DNA of 35,263 nucleotides. It comes from CAWVWF01 sp963933885 (GTDB taxonomy: Bacteria > Bacteroidota > Bacteroidia > Flavobacteriales_C > GCA-002722245). Numbering within the stretch: position 1 is the stretch's first letter; every line of letters starts with the position of its first letter. Location of the stretch: the NCBI GenBank assembly GCA_963933885.1, contig CAWVWF010000011.1, positions 1-35,263 on the forward strand, in the 5' to 3' direction. The notes under the pieces are model-generated. The model was not told the origin of the DNA and did not search any database. It was given only the letters and a program-made list of their open reading frames with translations. Below are positions 8,737 through 15,964 of the stretch, piece after piece. Position numbers and translations under genes: made by a program.

Positions 8737-10488
8737 TTAATTTTTTAAATTCCACTTTAACCCAAAATGTAAAAATGGCTTAGCAAGGGGATAATTTGTA
8801 CCCAAAAACATTTCTCTATTTTCACTTTCAAAAAACAAATTATCATATTTAACATATAAGTCAGCTGGTCCAACTCTCGCAACAAAAAACAAATCAACAA
8901 TAGGAAAACCTCCCACTGTTGAAGTACCCAAATTAAAATGACGAATAGCAGGATTATAGTCCAAACCTTTATAACTAGTGAAATATGTAAATACACTCCC
9001 TAGAGACAATGGTACTTTTCTAACAAAAAAGTTAAATGCTAATGAATTTCTTATATGAAAATTAGGGATACGAATTAAATCAGAATTTGAAAATTGCCCT
9101 ACAATTCCACTAGTCAATTCAAACTGCTTATAACTTGCAACATTCTTCAATCTAATTTTATAAAGTAGAATATTAGAACTTGTTTGATTCAAATTACTTA
9201 ACTCATCAAAATAAATGTAATTTGTTAAATGATCAATTTCACCCTGTAAACTAGTATTAATTTTATCAAGAGTATACTTTAATTTCACAGACTGACTATT
9301 AACAGACGAAAAATCAGTATCCCATTTATAGTGATTACCCGAATAATGAATAAATAAAAATTCCGGTGTCTTTCTTTTTAGATTCAAAACAAATTGTAAA
9401 TCATTACTATTACTGTAAGTTTTATGAACTCCAAAAACTATCGAATAATTAGACTTCCAAAACGACTCTAAATCATAGGTGCAATTTAATGTATAAGTTA
9501 GAGCGGCTTTTTCATAACTCGAGTTTATAAATATGTTTGAGCGAGTTAAAATTTCATAATCATAAAAACTTTTCTCAAAACCAACTTCAAGTCTTCGTAA
9601 AGTATCTCCTGACTCCCAATACAATGATGGTTTAAGAATTAGCTTTTGGAATCCTATTGAATCAAAAGTAGCTGTAGAATCAAGATAAATATTAGAAAAA
9701 TAACCGCTATCGATATCGTTCTGTTCCATCGAAAAAGTTAAACGATCTTCTTCTATTCTGGTTTCCAAATTAACTCCAAATTGGAGTTGTTCCTGTAATG
9801 TTGAGTCTTTTTTTGAGTAAAGTTTTATTTGTTGATCTAAAATAAGACCATTATTGAAAACAACATTATTGGCAGTGGTTAAATTAGGTAATACAGTAAA
9901 TGAATTAATCTCATCCACTGATGTATACTCAGATGATGAAAACACTCCTCCACTTTCAGATTTAATAGTATGATTATTAAAATAACCCAAAGTCAATGAA
10001 TAGCTATTGGAAAAATGAACTTTTGAACCAAAAATAAAATTACGACTTTCAACCTCTGTGTTCTTGTACAAATTATCAGAATAATTTCTGTTAAACTTCA
10101 AAAACAAATCAGACTTACCTACTGGTCGATAAAAATCAACACTGAACCAATGGGCTAGATCCATCCCATAATCATATTTAGTAACCAAATTTGGAATTGA
10201 GTCTTTACTGTAGTTAAACTCTGAATAATTTGAAGAGAATAATTGTGAAGACCAACCATAGTCCATTAATAAAGGTTCAATCGAAAATTGATTCAACCCC
10301 GAATTCATAGCGTAAAACGTAGGATTAAAAACGCTCTCATCTGGATTATAAAAAACTGAATTAACAAGACTAGAATCAACTCGATTTTGAAAACGAGTAT
10401 TATCACTTTCCTGTCCATAAATAAATAATGAACAGAAAATTAAAAATATTAAATGCTTATACTTCAAGTTATTCCTTTTGATATTCAA
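8737..10488 (-). CDS. Putative outer-membrane porin (Porin_10 type)
   Basis: About 580 residues with a signal peptide (a K-rich n-region, then HLIFLIFCSLFIYG, cleavage near Q26). The rest alternates polar and hydrophobic residues throughout, as in a large beta-barrel. The last part, VARVGPADLYVKYDNLFFE followed by NYPLAKPFLHFGLKWNLKN, resembles the C-terminal barrel strands of the Bacteroidota 'putative porin' family and ends in an aromatic-rich strand. The given start is TTG at 10488. However, a TAnnTTTG box at 10486-10493 overlaps it, and a second TTG at 10467 gives the compact signal peptide (M)KYKHLIFLIF, so 10467 may be the true start. The P450 gene follows 4 bp after the stop. The transported solute is unknown. 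Confidence 0.75.
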   Translation of the reverse strand: MNIKRNNLKYKHLIFLIFCSLFIYGQESDNTRFQNRVDSSLVNSVFYNPDESVFNPTFYAMNSGLNQFSIEPLLMDYGWSSQLFSSNYSEFNYSKDSIPNLVTKYDYGMDLAHWFSVDFYRPVGKSDLFLKFNRNYSDNLYKNTEVESRNFIFGSKVHFSNSYSLTLGYFNNHTIKSESGGVFSSSEYTSVDEINSFTVLPNLTTANNVVFNNGLILDQQIKLYSKKDSTLQEQLQFGVNLETRIEEDRLTFSMEQNDIDSGYFSNIYLDSTATFDSIGFQKLILKPSLYWESGDTLRRLEVGFEKSFYDYEILTRSNIFINSSYEKAALTYTLNCTYDLESFWKSNYSIVFGVHKTYSNSNDLQFVLNLKRKTPEFLFIHYSGNHYKWDTDFSSVNSQSVKLKYTLDKINTSLQGEIDHLTNYIYFDELSNLNQTSSNILLYKIRLKNVASYKQFELTSGIVGQFSNSDLIRIPNFHIRNSLAFNFFVRKVPLSLGSVFTYFTSYKGLDYNPAIRHFNLGTSTVGGFPIVDLFFVARVGPADLYVKYDNLFFESENREMFLGTNYPLAKPFLHFGLKWNLKN

Positions 10489-10493
10489 AAATA
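10486..10493 (-). promoter_or_regulatory. Candidate -7 box overlapping the first porin start
   Basis: Read on the minus strand this is TATTTTTG, a full match to TAnnTTTG. It overlaps the TTG at 10488, so transcription would begin just downstream and favour the TTG at 10467 as the translation start. No good TTTG -33 element was found at the usual distance. Confidence 0.35.
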
Positions 10494-10566
10494 GCGAAAA
10501 GCATTAAGAGATATTATATCTTTTCATTATTAATTTATAAGAAAAGCGACTAACATAATTCCAAAT

Positions 10567-10855
10567 CTAAAGTTTTCATCACACCATGAATACGAAGGAA
10601 TAACTCTAAAAGGGGATATTTACAATTGCAAAATCAAACGAAATTGAAATAGAAGGAACCAAAAAAATCGAAACATCGAATAATTTCACATCTCAGGGAA
10701 CTAGAAAACAATTATTTCTTAAGATTCCAATACTAAAATCAAACACCATTATTTTACTGATTTAACTTTTGTAGAAAGCCAGCTCCTATATTTTATATTA
10801 TTGGTATCTGGAAGACGTTAGTAGTGCAACAATCATTTACGCCACAAAAATGTAA
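10567..10855 (+). pseudogene. Possible gene relic in a 514-bp gene-free gap
   Basis: The stretch 10489-11002 has no intact gene on either strand. The plus strand shows three short protein-like segments. 10567-10647 includes HHEYEGITLKGDIYNCKIK; ~10610-10765 in another frame includes SNEIEIEGTKKIETSNNF and ends in TAA; the third ends in EDVSSATIIYATKM and a stop near 10846. The first two join smoothly through one frameshift. In DNA this AT-rich, 50-codon open stretches are not rare, so this could be chance. No family is recognised. Confidence 0.25.
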
Positions 10856-11002
10856 GGTTAACTCCTTCTTTTATTCACAAAAGTAAAATTATTATTATTT
10901 TGGGAATAACTGAATATTAAAAAAAACAAAACCCTATGGATGTTTACTTAAAAAGTTGTTTGTTTTGATAGATTGAGAAAATCAATATAAAGTAAGAAGA
11001 AC

Positions 11003-11977
11003 CTATTTAGCATCATCAGCAAAATATTCTGGATTTAATTCTAATACAATTTCTTTAAATTCTTTAGCTTTCTTGACGTCTCCTTCTATACTAAAACACT
11101 TATATAAATTGTAATAAGCATCAACACTCTTAGGTTGTTCATTAACAAATTCAAAAAAAAGTTTCTTTGCTTTCAATAGTTCATTATTACTCAACCTAAG
11201 TAAACCAAGATTAAACTTCGCATCAATGTAATTAGGATAGCTATCCAAAATTGCCTGATATTCTTTCATAGCTAATTCACTTTTATCAAACGCTTGATAT
11301 GACCAAGCTAATCCAAACCACGCTTCAGGGTTCTTTGGAGAAACCTCTAAAGCATTTCTATAATAATGGATCCCATTGGAATCGTTTTGAGAAGTTAATA
11401 TCAACCCAATTTCAGGATAAGAAGCAAAGTAATTGGGATCTATTTCTATAGCTGTTTTAAAACTTGAAAGCGCTTTAATCGTATCCCTTAAATGTTTATA
11501 ACAGACCCCTTTCATAAAATAGGCTTGAGGTAAATAATTATTAATTCTTAAACCTGAATTAATATATTTAAAAGCTGACCTATAATCTGATTTAAAAATA
11601 TAGAGCTGAGCAAGGTTTAAATAAGGTTGTGTTTGTAAAGAATCTAATCGTATACAATGTTTAAGATGTATATGTGATTTTTTTAAAACAACTCTTTTAA
11701 AATAAAGCTCACTTAATTTAAAAGAAACATCAAAATTCGAAGAATCAATCTTCAAACTCCTTTCAAAACAAGTAATACCCTTTAATTCATTATCTCCTTT
11801 AAAACAAAACGCTCCATACTCTCTCCATAATTTTGCATTTAAAGAGTCGTTTTTTAATAAACCCTGATAATATGATTCATTCTTCACAACTTCAATAACA
11901 GAAGATTCCTTAGTTGCTTCTTCTTCACAAGCTATAACTAGAAATAAAACAAAAATAAAAACAGATAATTCCCTCAC
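11003..11977 (-). CDS. TPR-repeat lipoprotein
   Basis: A 324-residue predicted lipoprotein. The signal peptide ends in the lipobox LVIAC with the acylated Cys at residue 17, followed by an acidic linker. The rest is a series of 34-residue tetratricopeptide repeats, recognisable from patterns such as AYFMKGVCYKHLRDTIKALS, PEAWFGLAWSYQAFDKSELA and DAKFNLGLLRLSNNELLKAK, probably seven or eight in total. TPR solenoids mediate protein-protein contacts; here the protein would sit on the periplasmic face of a membrane or on the cell surface. It begins 59 bp after the recA stop, on the other side of a terminator-like hairpin, so it probably has its own promoter or depends on read-through. The specific role is unknown. 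Confidence 0.8.
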   Translation of the reverse strand: MRELSVFIFVLFLVIACEEEATKESSVIEVVKNESYYQGLLKNDSLNAKLWREYGAFCFKGDNELKGITCFERSLKIDSSNFDVSFKLSELYFKRVVLKKSHIHLKHCIRLDSLQTQPYLNLAQLYIFKSDYRSAFKYINSGLRINNYLPQAYFMKGVCYKHLRDTIKALSSFKTAIEIDPNYFASYPEIGLILTSQNDSNGIHYYRNALEVSPKNPEAWFGLAWSYQAFDKSELAMKEYQAILDSYPNYIDAKFNLGLLRLSNNELLKAKKLFFEFVNEQPKSVDAYYNLYKCFSIEGDVKKAKEFKEIVLELNPEYFADDAK

Positions 11978-11987
11978 GTCCTAAAAT

Positions 11988-12018
11988 AAAAAAAGCACCC
12001 ATAAATGGATGCTTTTTT
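11988..12018 (-). terminator. Rho-independent terminator of bcp-recA
   Basis: On the minus strand an A-rich arm, then AAAGCATCC, a loop ATTTAT and GGGTGCTTT lead into a T run. The stem has one mismatch. It lies between the recA stop at 12037 and the TPR lipoprotein start at 11977. Confidence 0.75.
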
Positions 12019-12036
12019 AAAAATAAACTATTAATT

Positions 12037-13047
12037 CTAATTCTCTTGCTCTTCTTTTAGAACAGCTAAAATTTTTGCTTCTAATTCTGCGGCTAACTCC
12101 TCGTTGTCTTTAATTAAAGACTTAACAGCATCTCTTCCCTGACCTAATTTAGTTTCACCATAACTAAACCAAGATCCAGCTTTCTTGATAATCTCTTTTT
12201 CAACCCCAATATCTAAAATTTCTCCAGCTTTAGAGAAACCTTCACCAAACATCATATCAAATTCAGCTTTCCTAAAAGGTGGTGCTAATTTATTCTTAAC
12301 AACTTTAACTCTAGTTCTATTACCGATTACCTCATCACCAGATTTAATCTGACCAATTCTTCTAATATCTAATCTTACTGAAGCATAAAACTTCAATGCA
12401 TTCCCTCCTGTTGTAGTTTCAGGGTTTCCGAACATTACTCCAATTTTCTCTCTTAATTGGTTAATGAAAATTACACAAGTTCCACTTTTACTAATAGTAG
12501 ATGTAAGTTTTCTTAATGCCTGTGACATTAATCTAGCTTGTAATCCCATTCTAGAATCTCCCATATCTCCTTCAATCTCAGCTTTAGGAGTTAAAGCTGC
12601 TACAGAATCAATTATTAATAAATCAACAGCTCCAGAGCTGATTAAACTATCGGCAATTTCAAGTGCTTGCTCACCATTATCTGGTTGAGAGATTAATAAA
12701 TTTTCTGTATCAACACCAAGGTTCTCTGCATAAAATCTATCAAATGCATGTTCTGCATCAACAATAGCGCATATACCTCCTAGTTTTTGAGCTTCTGCAA
12801 TTGCATGAATAGCCAAAGTAGTTTTACCTGAAGATTCTGGTCCGTAAACCTCAATAATTCTTCCTTTTGGTAAACCTTTAATTCCTAAAGCAATATCTAA
12901 CGTTAATGAACCAGTTGGAATAACTTCAATTTCTTGAACTGCGTTATCACCTAAACGCATAACAGTTCCTTTACCGTATGCTTTATCTAAACGCTCCATT
13001 GTCATTTGTAGCGATTTCAACTTATCTTTGTTTTCGTCTTTAGCCAT
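12037..13047 (-). CDS. recA: Recombinase RecA
   Basis: A 336-residue DNA strand-exchange ATPase. Walker A is GPESSGKT at residues 69-76. The conserved segments IDAEHAFD-type (here VDAEHAFDRFYAENLGVD), ISQPDNGEQALEI, the Walker B LLIIDSVAAL, the loop DSRMGLQARLMSQALRKL and the ssDNA-binding region with NQLREKIGVMFGNPETTTGG are all intact. The acidic C-terminal tail is short. Length is typical of the phylum. It starts 6 bp after the bcp stop, so peroxide defence and recombination are expressed together, and it is followed by a terminator hairpin. A candidate operator precedes bcp; no lexA gene is present in the window. Confidence 0.98.
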   Translation of the reverse strand: MAKDENKDKLKSLQMTMERLDKAYGKGTVMRLGDNAVQEIEVIPTGSLTLDIALGIKGLPKGRIIEVYGPESSGKTTLAIHAIAEAQKLGGICAIVDAEHAFDRFYAENLGVDTENLLISQPDNGEQALEIADSLISSGAVDLLIIDSVAALTPKAEIEGDMGDSRMGLQARLMSQALRKLTSTISKSGTCVIFINQLREKIGVMFGNPETTTGGNALKFYASVRLDIRRIGQIKSGDEVIGNRTRVKVVKNKLAPPFRKAEFDMMFGEGFSKAGEILDIGVEKEIIKKAGSWFSYGETKLGQGRDAVKSLIKDNEELAAELEAKILAVLKEEQEN

Positions 13048-13053
13048 CTTGAT

Positions 13054-13515
13054 TTATTTATATGATTCTAATATTTGTTGAGTATGATCTTTAGTTTTCA
13101 CTTTTGTGAAAATCTTTTCTATTATTCCTGATTCATCTATTACGAAAGTTACTCTATGAATTCCTTCATATTCTCTTCCCATAAATTTCTTTGGTCCCCA
13201 TACTCCAAATGAGTTGATAACCGTTTTATCTTCATCTGCGATCAAAGGAAATCCTAAATTGAATTTCTTTATAAAATTTTGATGCTTCTTTATTGTATCT
13301 GCACTTACTCCAACAATTTCAAATCCTGCATCTTTTAATACACTTTGATTTTCAGTTAAATTACAAGCTTGAGCAGTACAACCAGGCGTATTATCCTTTG
13401 GATAAAAATACAAAACCAACTTCCTTCCTTTAAAGTCTTGAAGAGAAATCAGACTTCCATCTTCAATAATCCCTTTAAATTCTGGTGCTTTGTCGCCTAT
13501 TTTAAGTTCTGTCAT
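13054..13515 (-). CDS. bcp: Thioredoxin-dependent peroxiredoxin (BCP/PrxQ type)
   Basis: A 153-residue cytoplasmic thiol peroxidase that reduces hydrogen and organic peroxides at the cost of thioredoxin. The motif FYPKDNTPGCTAQAC shows the peroxidatic Cys46 and a resolving Cys51 five residues later, as in E. coli BCP. The downstream VSADTIKKHQNFIKKFNLGF and the GVWGPKKFMG segments are family hallmarks. It is the first gene of a bcp-recA transcript with 6 bp between them. A good TTTG-N21-TATTTTAC promoter lies 46-78 bp upstream of the start, and a pair of overlapping inverted repeats sits between promoter and start. The MTHFS gene diverges 120 bp away. Confidence 0.95.
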   Translation of the reverse strand: MTELKIGDKAPEFKGIIEDGSLISLQDFKGRKLVLYFYPKDNTPGCTAQACNLTENQSVLKDAGFEIVGVSADTIKKHQNFIKKFNLGFPLIADEDKTVINSFGVWGPKKFMGREYEGIHRVTFVIDESGIIEKIFTKVKTKDHTQQILESYK

Positions 13516-13530
13516 TCTTTATTTTTTAAC

Positions 13531-13556
13531 TGACAACAATACTGTCAATCTTGTTG
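13531..13556. promoter_or_regulatory. Overlapping inverted repeats in the bcp leader (candidate operator)
   Basis: Two interleaved inverted repeats: TGACA (13531-13535) with TGTCA (13543-13547), spacer 7; and CAACAA (13534-13539) with TTGTTG (13551-13556), spacer 11. They lie just downstream of the predicted bcp start of transcription, where a repressor would block bcp-recA. No known operator consensus is claimed. Confidence 0.35.
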
Positions 13557-13560
13557 ATAT

Positions 13561-13593
13561 GTAAAATAGCAAAAGAATCTCTAATAATGCAAA
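13561..13593 (-). promoter_or_regulatory. Candidate bcp-recA promoter
   Basis: On the minus strand TTTG (13593-13590) and TATTTTAC (13568-13561) are separated by 21 bp. This fits the Bacteroidota TTTG / TAnnTTTG architecture with one mismatch in the -7 box. The bcp ATG is at 13515, giving a leader of about 40 bases that contains the inverted repeats. Confidence 0.5.
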
Positions 13594-13635
13594 TTTCTTA
13601 GTGTATTTTTATAAAAAAATTGAAATTAGATCATT

Positions 13636-14202
13636 TTGAAAAAAAATCTGGCAAGAAAATCACACTTAGAAAAAAGAGCTAATCTAGCAAAGGAACAATT
13701 TAACGATTGTGAAAAGCAAACGATTCTTAACTGCATCGAATTAATTAAAAAACTAAAACCAAAAGTTGTTCATTGTTATTTACCAATTTCGAATAAACTC
13801 GAAATCAATACGGAATTGATTTTCAATTTCTGCTGGGAGAATAATATTAAAACAGTTGTTCCTATAAGTGATTTTGAAAATAACACAATGATTTCCGTTT
13901 TATATAATAATGAAACAGAATTAGAAATCAATTATTACAAGATTCCTGAGCCTAAGAATCCAGTAATAGTTATGAATAAAGAAATTGACTTCATAGTAAC
14001 ACCATTGCTTGCGTTTGATAAATTTGGACAAAGGGTTGGATTCGGAAAAGGATTCTACGATCGATTCTTTATTCAATGTAAATCGAATGTTAAGAAAGTA
14101 GGAATTTCATTATTCGAACCTATTGATAAAATTGAAAACCTAAATCAATATGATATTCCTTTAGATCACGCTATAAGCCCAAATAATACTTTTAATTTTT
14201 AA
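13636..14202 (+). CDS. 5-formyltetrahydrofolate cyclo-ligase (MTHFS)
   Basis: A 188-residue enzyme that uses ATP to convert 5-formyl-THF to 5,10-methenyl-THF in one-carbon metabolism. The N-terminal LARKSHLEKRA matches the conserved basic helix, and TPLLAFDKFGQRVGFGKGFYDRFF contains the family's ATP/substrate loop (GFGKGFYDR). The usual length is about 190. The start is TTG at 13636; an in-frame TAG at 13627-13629 excludes a longer form. The stop overlaps the convergent nth stop by 11 bp. It diverges from bcp. The commonly used symbols (ygfA/fau) vary, so none is given. Confidence 0.9.
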   Translation: MKKNLARKSHLEKRANLAKEQFNDCEKQTILNCIELIKKLKPKVVHCYLPISNKLEINTELIFNFCWENNIKTVVPISDFENNTMISVLYNNETELEINYYKIPEPKNPVIVMNKEIDFIVTPLLAFDKFGQRVGFGKGFYDRFFIQCKSNVKKVGISLFEPIDKIENLNQYDIPLDHAISPNNTFNF

Positions 14203-14830
14203 AGAGTTCTTTTCTTCCGTATTTTGAACATATTGGACAATCTAAAACTTTATGACCTCGAGCTGGGCAATATGCTCTACCAAAGAAAATGATTTGAAGA
14301 TGTACCTTATTCCAGATTTCTTCAGGAAATAATCGTTTACCATCTTTTTCTGTTTGATCAACATTCTTTCCATTCGTCAACCCCCATCTGTACATCAACC
14401 TATGAATATGTGTATCAACTGGAAAAGCAGGAATTCCAAATGCTTGTGCCATTACAACTGATGCAGTTTTATGCCCTACCCCAGGCAACTCTTCTAATGA
14501 CGCAAATGAAGCTGGGACTATTCCATTATGCTTATCAATTAAAATTTCAGACAAGTTAAAAATTGCTTTAGATTTTCTTGGAGACAAACCACAAGGTTTT
14601 ATAATTTCTCTTATTTCTTCAACAGATATTTTCACCATATCATATGGATTGTCTGCTTTCTTAAATAAAGCTGGAGTAATTAAATTAACCCTCTTATCTG
14701 TGCACTGCGCAGAAAGTAAAACAGCAACCAATAAAGTAAACTCATTTGTATGATCGAGTGGAATTGGAGTTTCAGGGAATTCCCTTTCTAGAATTTCAAT
14801 TATATCCTGAACCTTATCTGCTTTATTCAT
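14192..14830 (-). CDS. nth: Endonuclease III (DNA glycosylase/AP lyase)
   Basis: A 212-residue base-excision repair glycosylase for oxidised pyrimidines. The helix-hairpin-helix reads ELPGVGHKTASVV with the catalytic Lys, and FPVDTHIHRLMYRWGL supplies the catalytic Asp. LLSAQCTDKRVN is also a family hallmark. The C-terminal 4Fe-4S loop is unusual: it reads YCPARGHKVLDCPIC and then SKYGRKELFKN, so only three cysteines with spacing C-x9-C-x2-C are present instead of C-x6-C-x2-C-x5-C. The cluster is therefore probably absent or altered, while the catalytic residues are intact. I believe similar loops occur in other flavobacterial homologues. It overlaps the convergent MTHFS gene by 11 bp. Confidence 0.93.
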   Translation of the reverse strand: MNKADKVQDIIEILEREFPETPIPLDHTNEFTLLVAVLLSAQCTDKRVNLITPALFKKADNPYDMVKISVEEIREIIKPCGLSPRKSKAIFNLSEILIDKHNGIVPASFASLEELPGVGHKTASVVMAQAFGIPAFPVDTHIHRLMYRWGLTNGKNVDQTEKDGKRLFPEEIWNKVHLQIIFFGRAYCPARGHKVLDCPICSKYGRKELFKN

Positions 14831-14852
14831 GAATCAAAGATAAGTAGAAGGC

Positions 14853-14881
14853 AAAAAAAAAGCTCCATAAAGGAGCTTTTT
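14853..14881 (-). terminator. Rho-independent terminator downstream of the 61-residue gene
   Basis: AAAAAGCTCC and GGAGCTTTTT form a perfect 10-bp stem around a five-base ATAAA loop, with T and A runs on both sides. It lies just past the stop (14884) of the small gene and upstream of nth, so it should end the sigma factor transcript on the minus strand. Confidence 0.85.
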
Positions 14882-14883
14882 AA

Positions 14884-15069
14884 TTAATTTAAATTTAAAT
14901 ATATGGGTCCAATCTTTTCATTGAACTGAACGGATAAACTTTTTGAATAATTCAAAATGAAATCAACTGAATTTTTACTTGGTTCATGTAGTGAATTAAC
15001 ATCTCCTGTAATATTAGTCATTTCATTTAATTCTTTTTCATTAGGTACTTCAGAGTATTTTTGTGCCAT
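14884..15069 (-). CDS. Small hypothetical protein downstream of the ECF sigma gene
   Basis: A 61-residue soluble protein, MAQKYSEVPNEKELNEMTNI..., with a hydrophilic N-terminal half and a C-terminal half that includes NSVDFILNYSKSLSV, which reads like a single conserved helix. There is no membrane segment, so it is not a classical anti-sigma factor with a transmembrane helix. It starts 70 bp after the sigma factor stop on the same strand and is followed at once by a strong terminator, which supports it as the last gene of a two-gene transcript. The well-placed ATG and terminator argue that it is real. A partner or small regulator of the sigma factor is only a guess from position. Confidence 0.65.
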   Translation of the reverse strand: MAQKYSEVPNEKELNEMTNITGDVNSLHEPSKNSVDFILNYSKSLSVQFNEKIGPIYLNLN

Positions 15070-15139
15070 ATAAGAACTGTTTTATGATTTTGTTACTTAT
15101 CAAACGACAGTTTTTTTAACTTATTGTAACACTAACGAA

Positions 15140-15733
15140 TTAAGTTAAAATAACACCATGCTCTTCGACAACTTTTCTCAAGTTTATCAAAGCGTACCTC
15201 ATTCTACCTAGTGCTGTATTGATACTTACATTGGTAAACTCTGAGATTTCTTTAAAACTCATATCGTAATAGTAACGCAACTTCACAACTTCTTTTTGTT
15301 CTTCAGGTAAACGCTCAATCAATTCTTTAACATCATTCTTAACTTGATCTTTCACTAAAAACTCTTCTATATTAAGCTCTTCGTTTCTGATTGTATTAAA
15401 GATATCTAACTCTTCATTATCTGAAGTCCTACCTCTTACGGCTCTAAATCTTTTTGCTTTTCGAAAATAATCGATCATAAGATTATGAGCAATTCGCATT
15501 ACCCAAGGTAAAAACTTTCCTTCTTCGTTATAACGACCTCCTCTTAAAGTTTTAATAACCTTAATAAAAGTGTCTTGGAAAAAATCTTCTGCTAACGTCC
15601 TATCTTTAATTGTTACGATGATGTATGAAAATATTCGAGCTCGGTGTCTATTAACTATTACCTCTAAAGCACCTTCGTTTCCTTTGATATATAAGCTTAC
15701 CAATTCCTGATCGGATAGTTTTACTAAACGCAT
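15140..15733 (-). CDS. ECF-family RNA polymerase sigma factor
   Basis: A 197-residue sigma-70 family factor with region 2 (residues ~10-95) and region 4 (~135-190) only. Region 2 shows AEDFFQDTFIKVIK and the promoter-melting segment FLPWVMRIAHNLMIDYFRK. Region 4 shows LPEEQKEVVKLRYYYDMSFK followed by the helix-turn-helix SEFTNVSINTALGRMRYAL. The linker between them is rather long and charged. No gene with anti-sigma features is adjacent; instead a 61-residue soluble protein follows. It diverges from uvrA across 231 bp. The regulon is unknown. The neighbourhood of nth, bcp-recA and uvrA makes a stress or DNA-damage link conceivable but unproven. Confidence 0.92.
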   Translation of the reverse strand: MRLVKLSDQELVSLYIKGNEGALEVIVNRHRARIFSYIIVTIKDRTLAEDFFQDTFIKVIKTLRGGRYNEEGKFLPWVMRIAHNLMIDYFRKAKRFRAVRGRTSDNEELDIFNTIRNEELNIEEFLVKDQVKNDVKELIERLPEEQKEVVKLRYYYDMSFKEISEFTNVSINTALGRMRYALINLRKVVEEHGVILT

Positions 15734-15964
15734 AATTCCTCTGTTTTTAAGGGTTAAAAAATATTATAAAAATTGTTTCAGAGTAATTATGTTATCTATA
15801 GGCGATCTTTGGTTTTTAAAAGTTTAGTAATCTTATATTAGTAGCAACGACAGTAAAAGTATCTTATTGTATTTGAATAAAAAAAACTTTAACTTTTTTT
15901 AAGTCTCATTTAATTTAAGCAATTTTACAGTAATTGTCAAATCTATTTTACGACAACAATAAAT

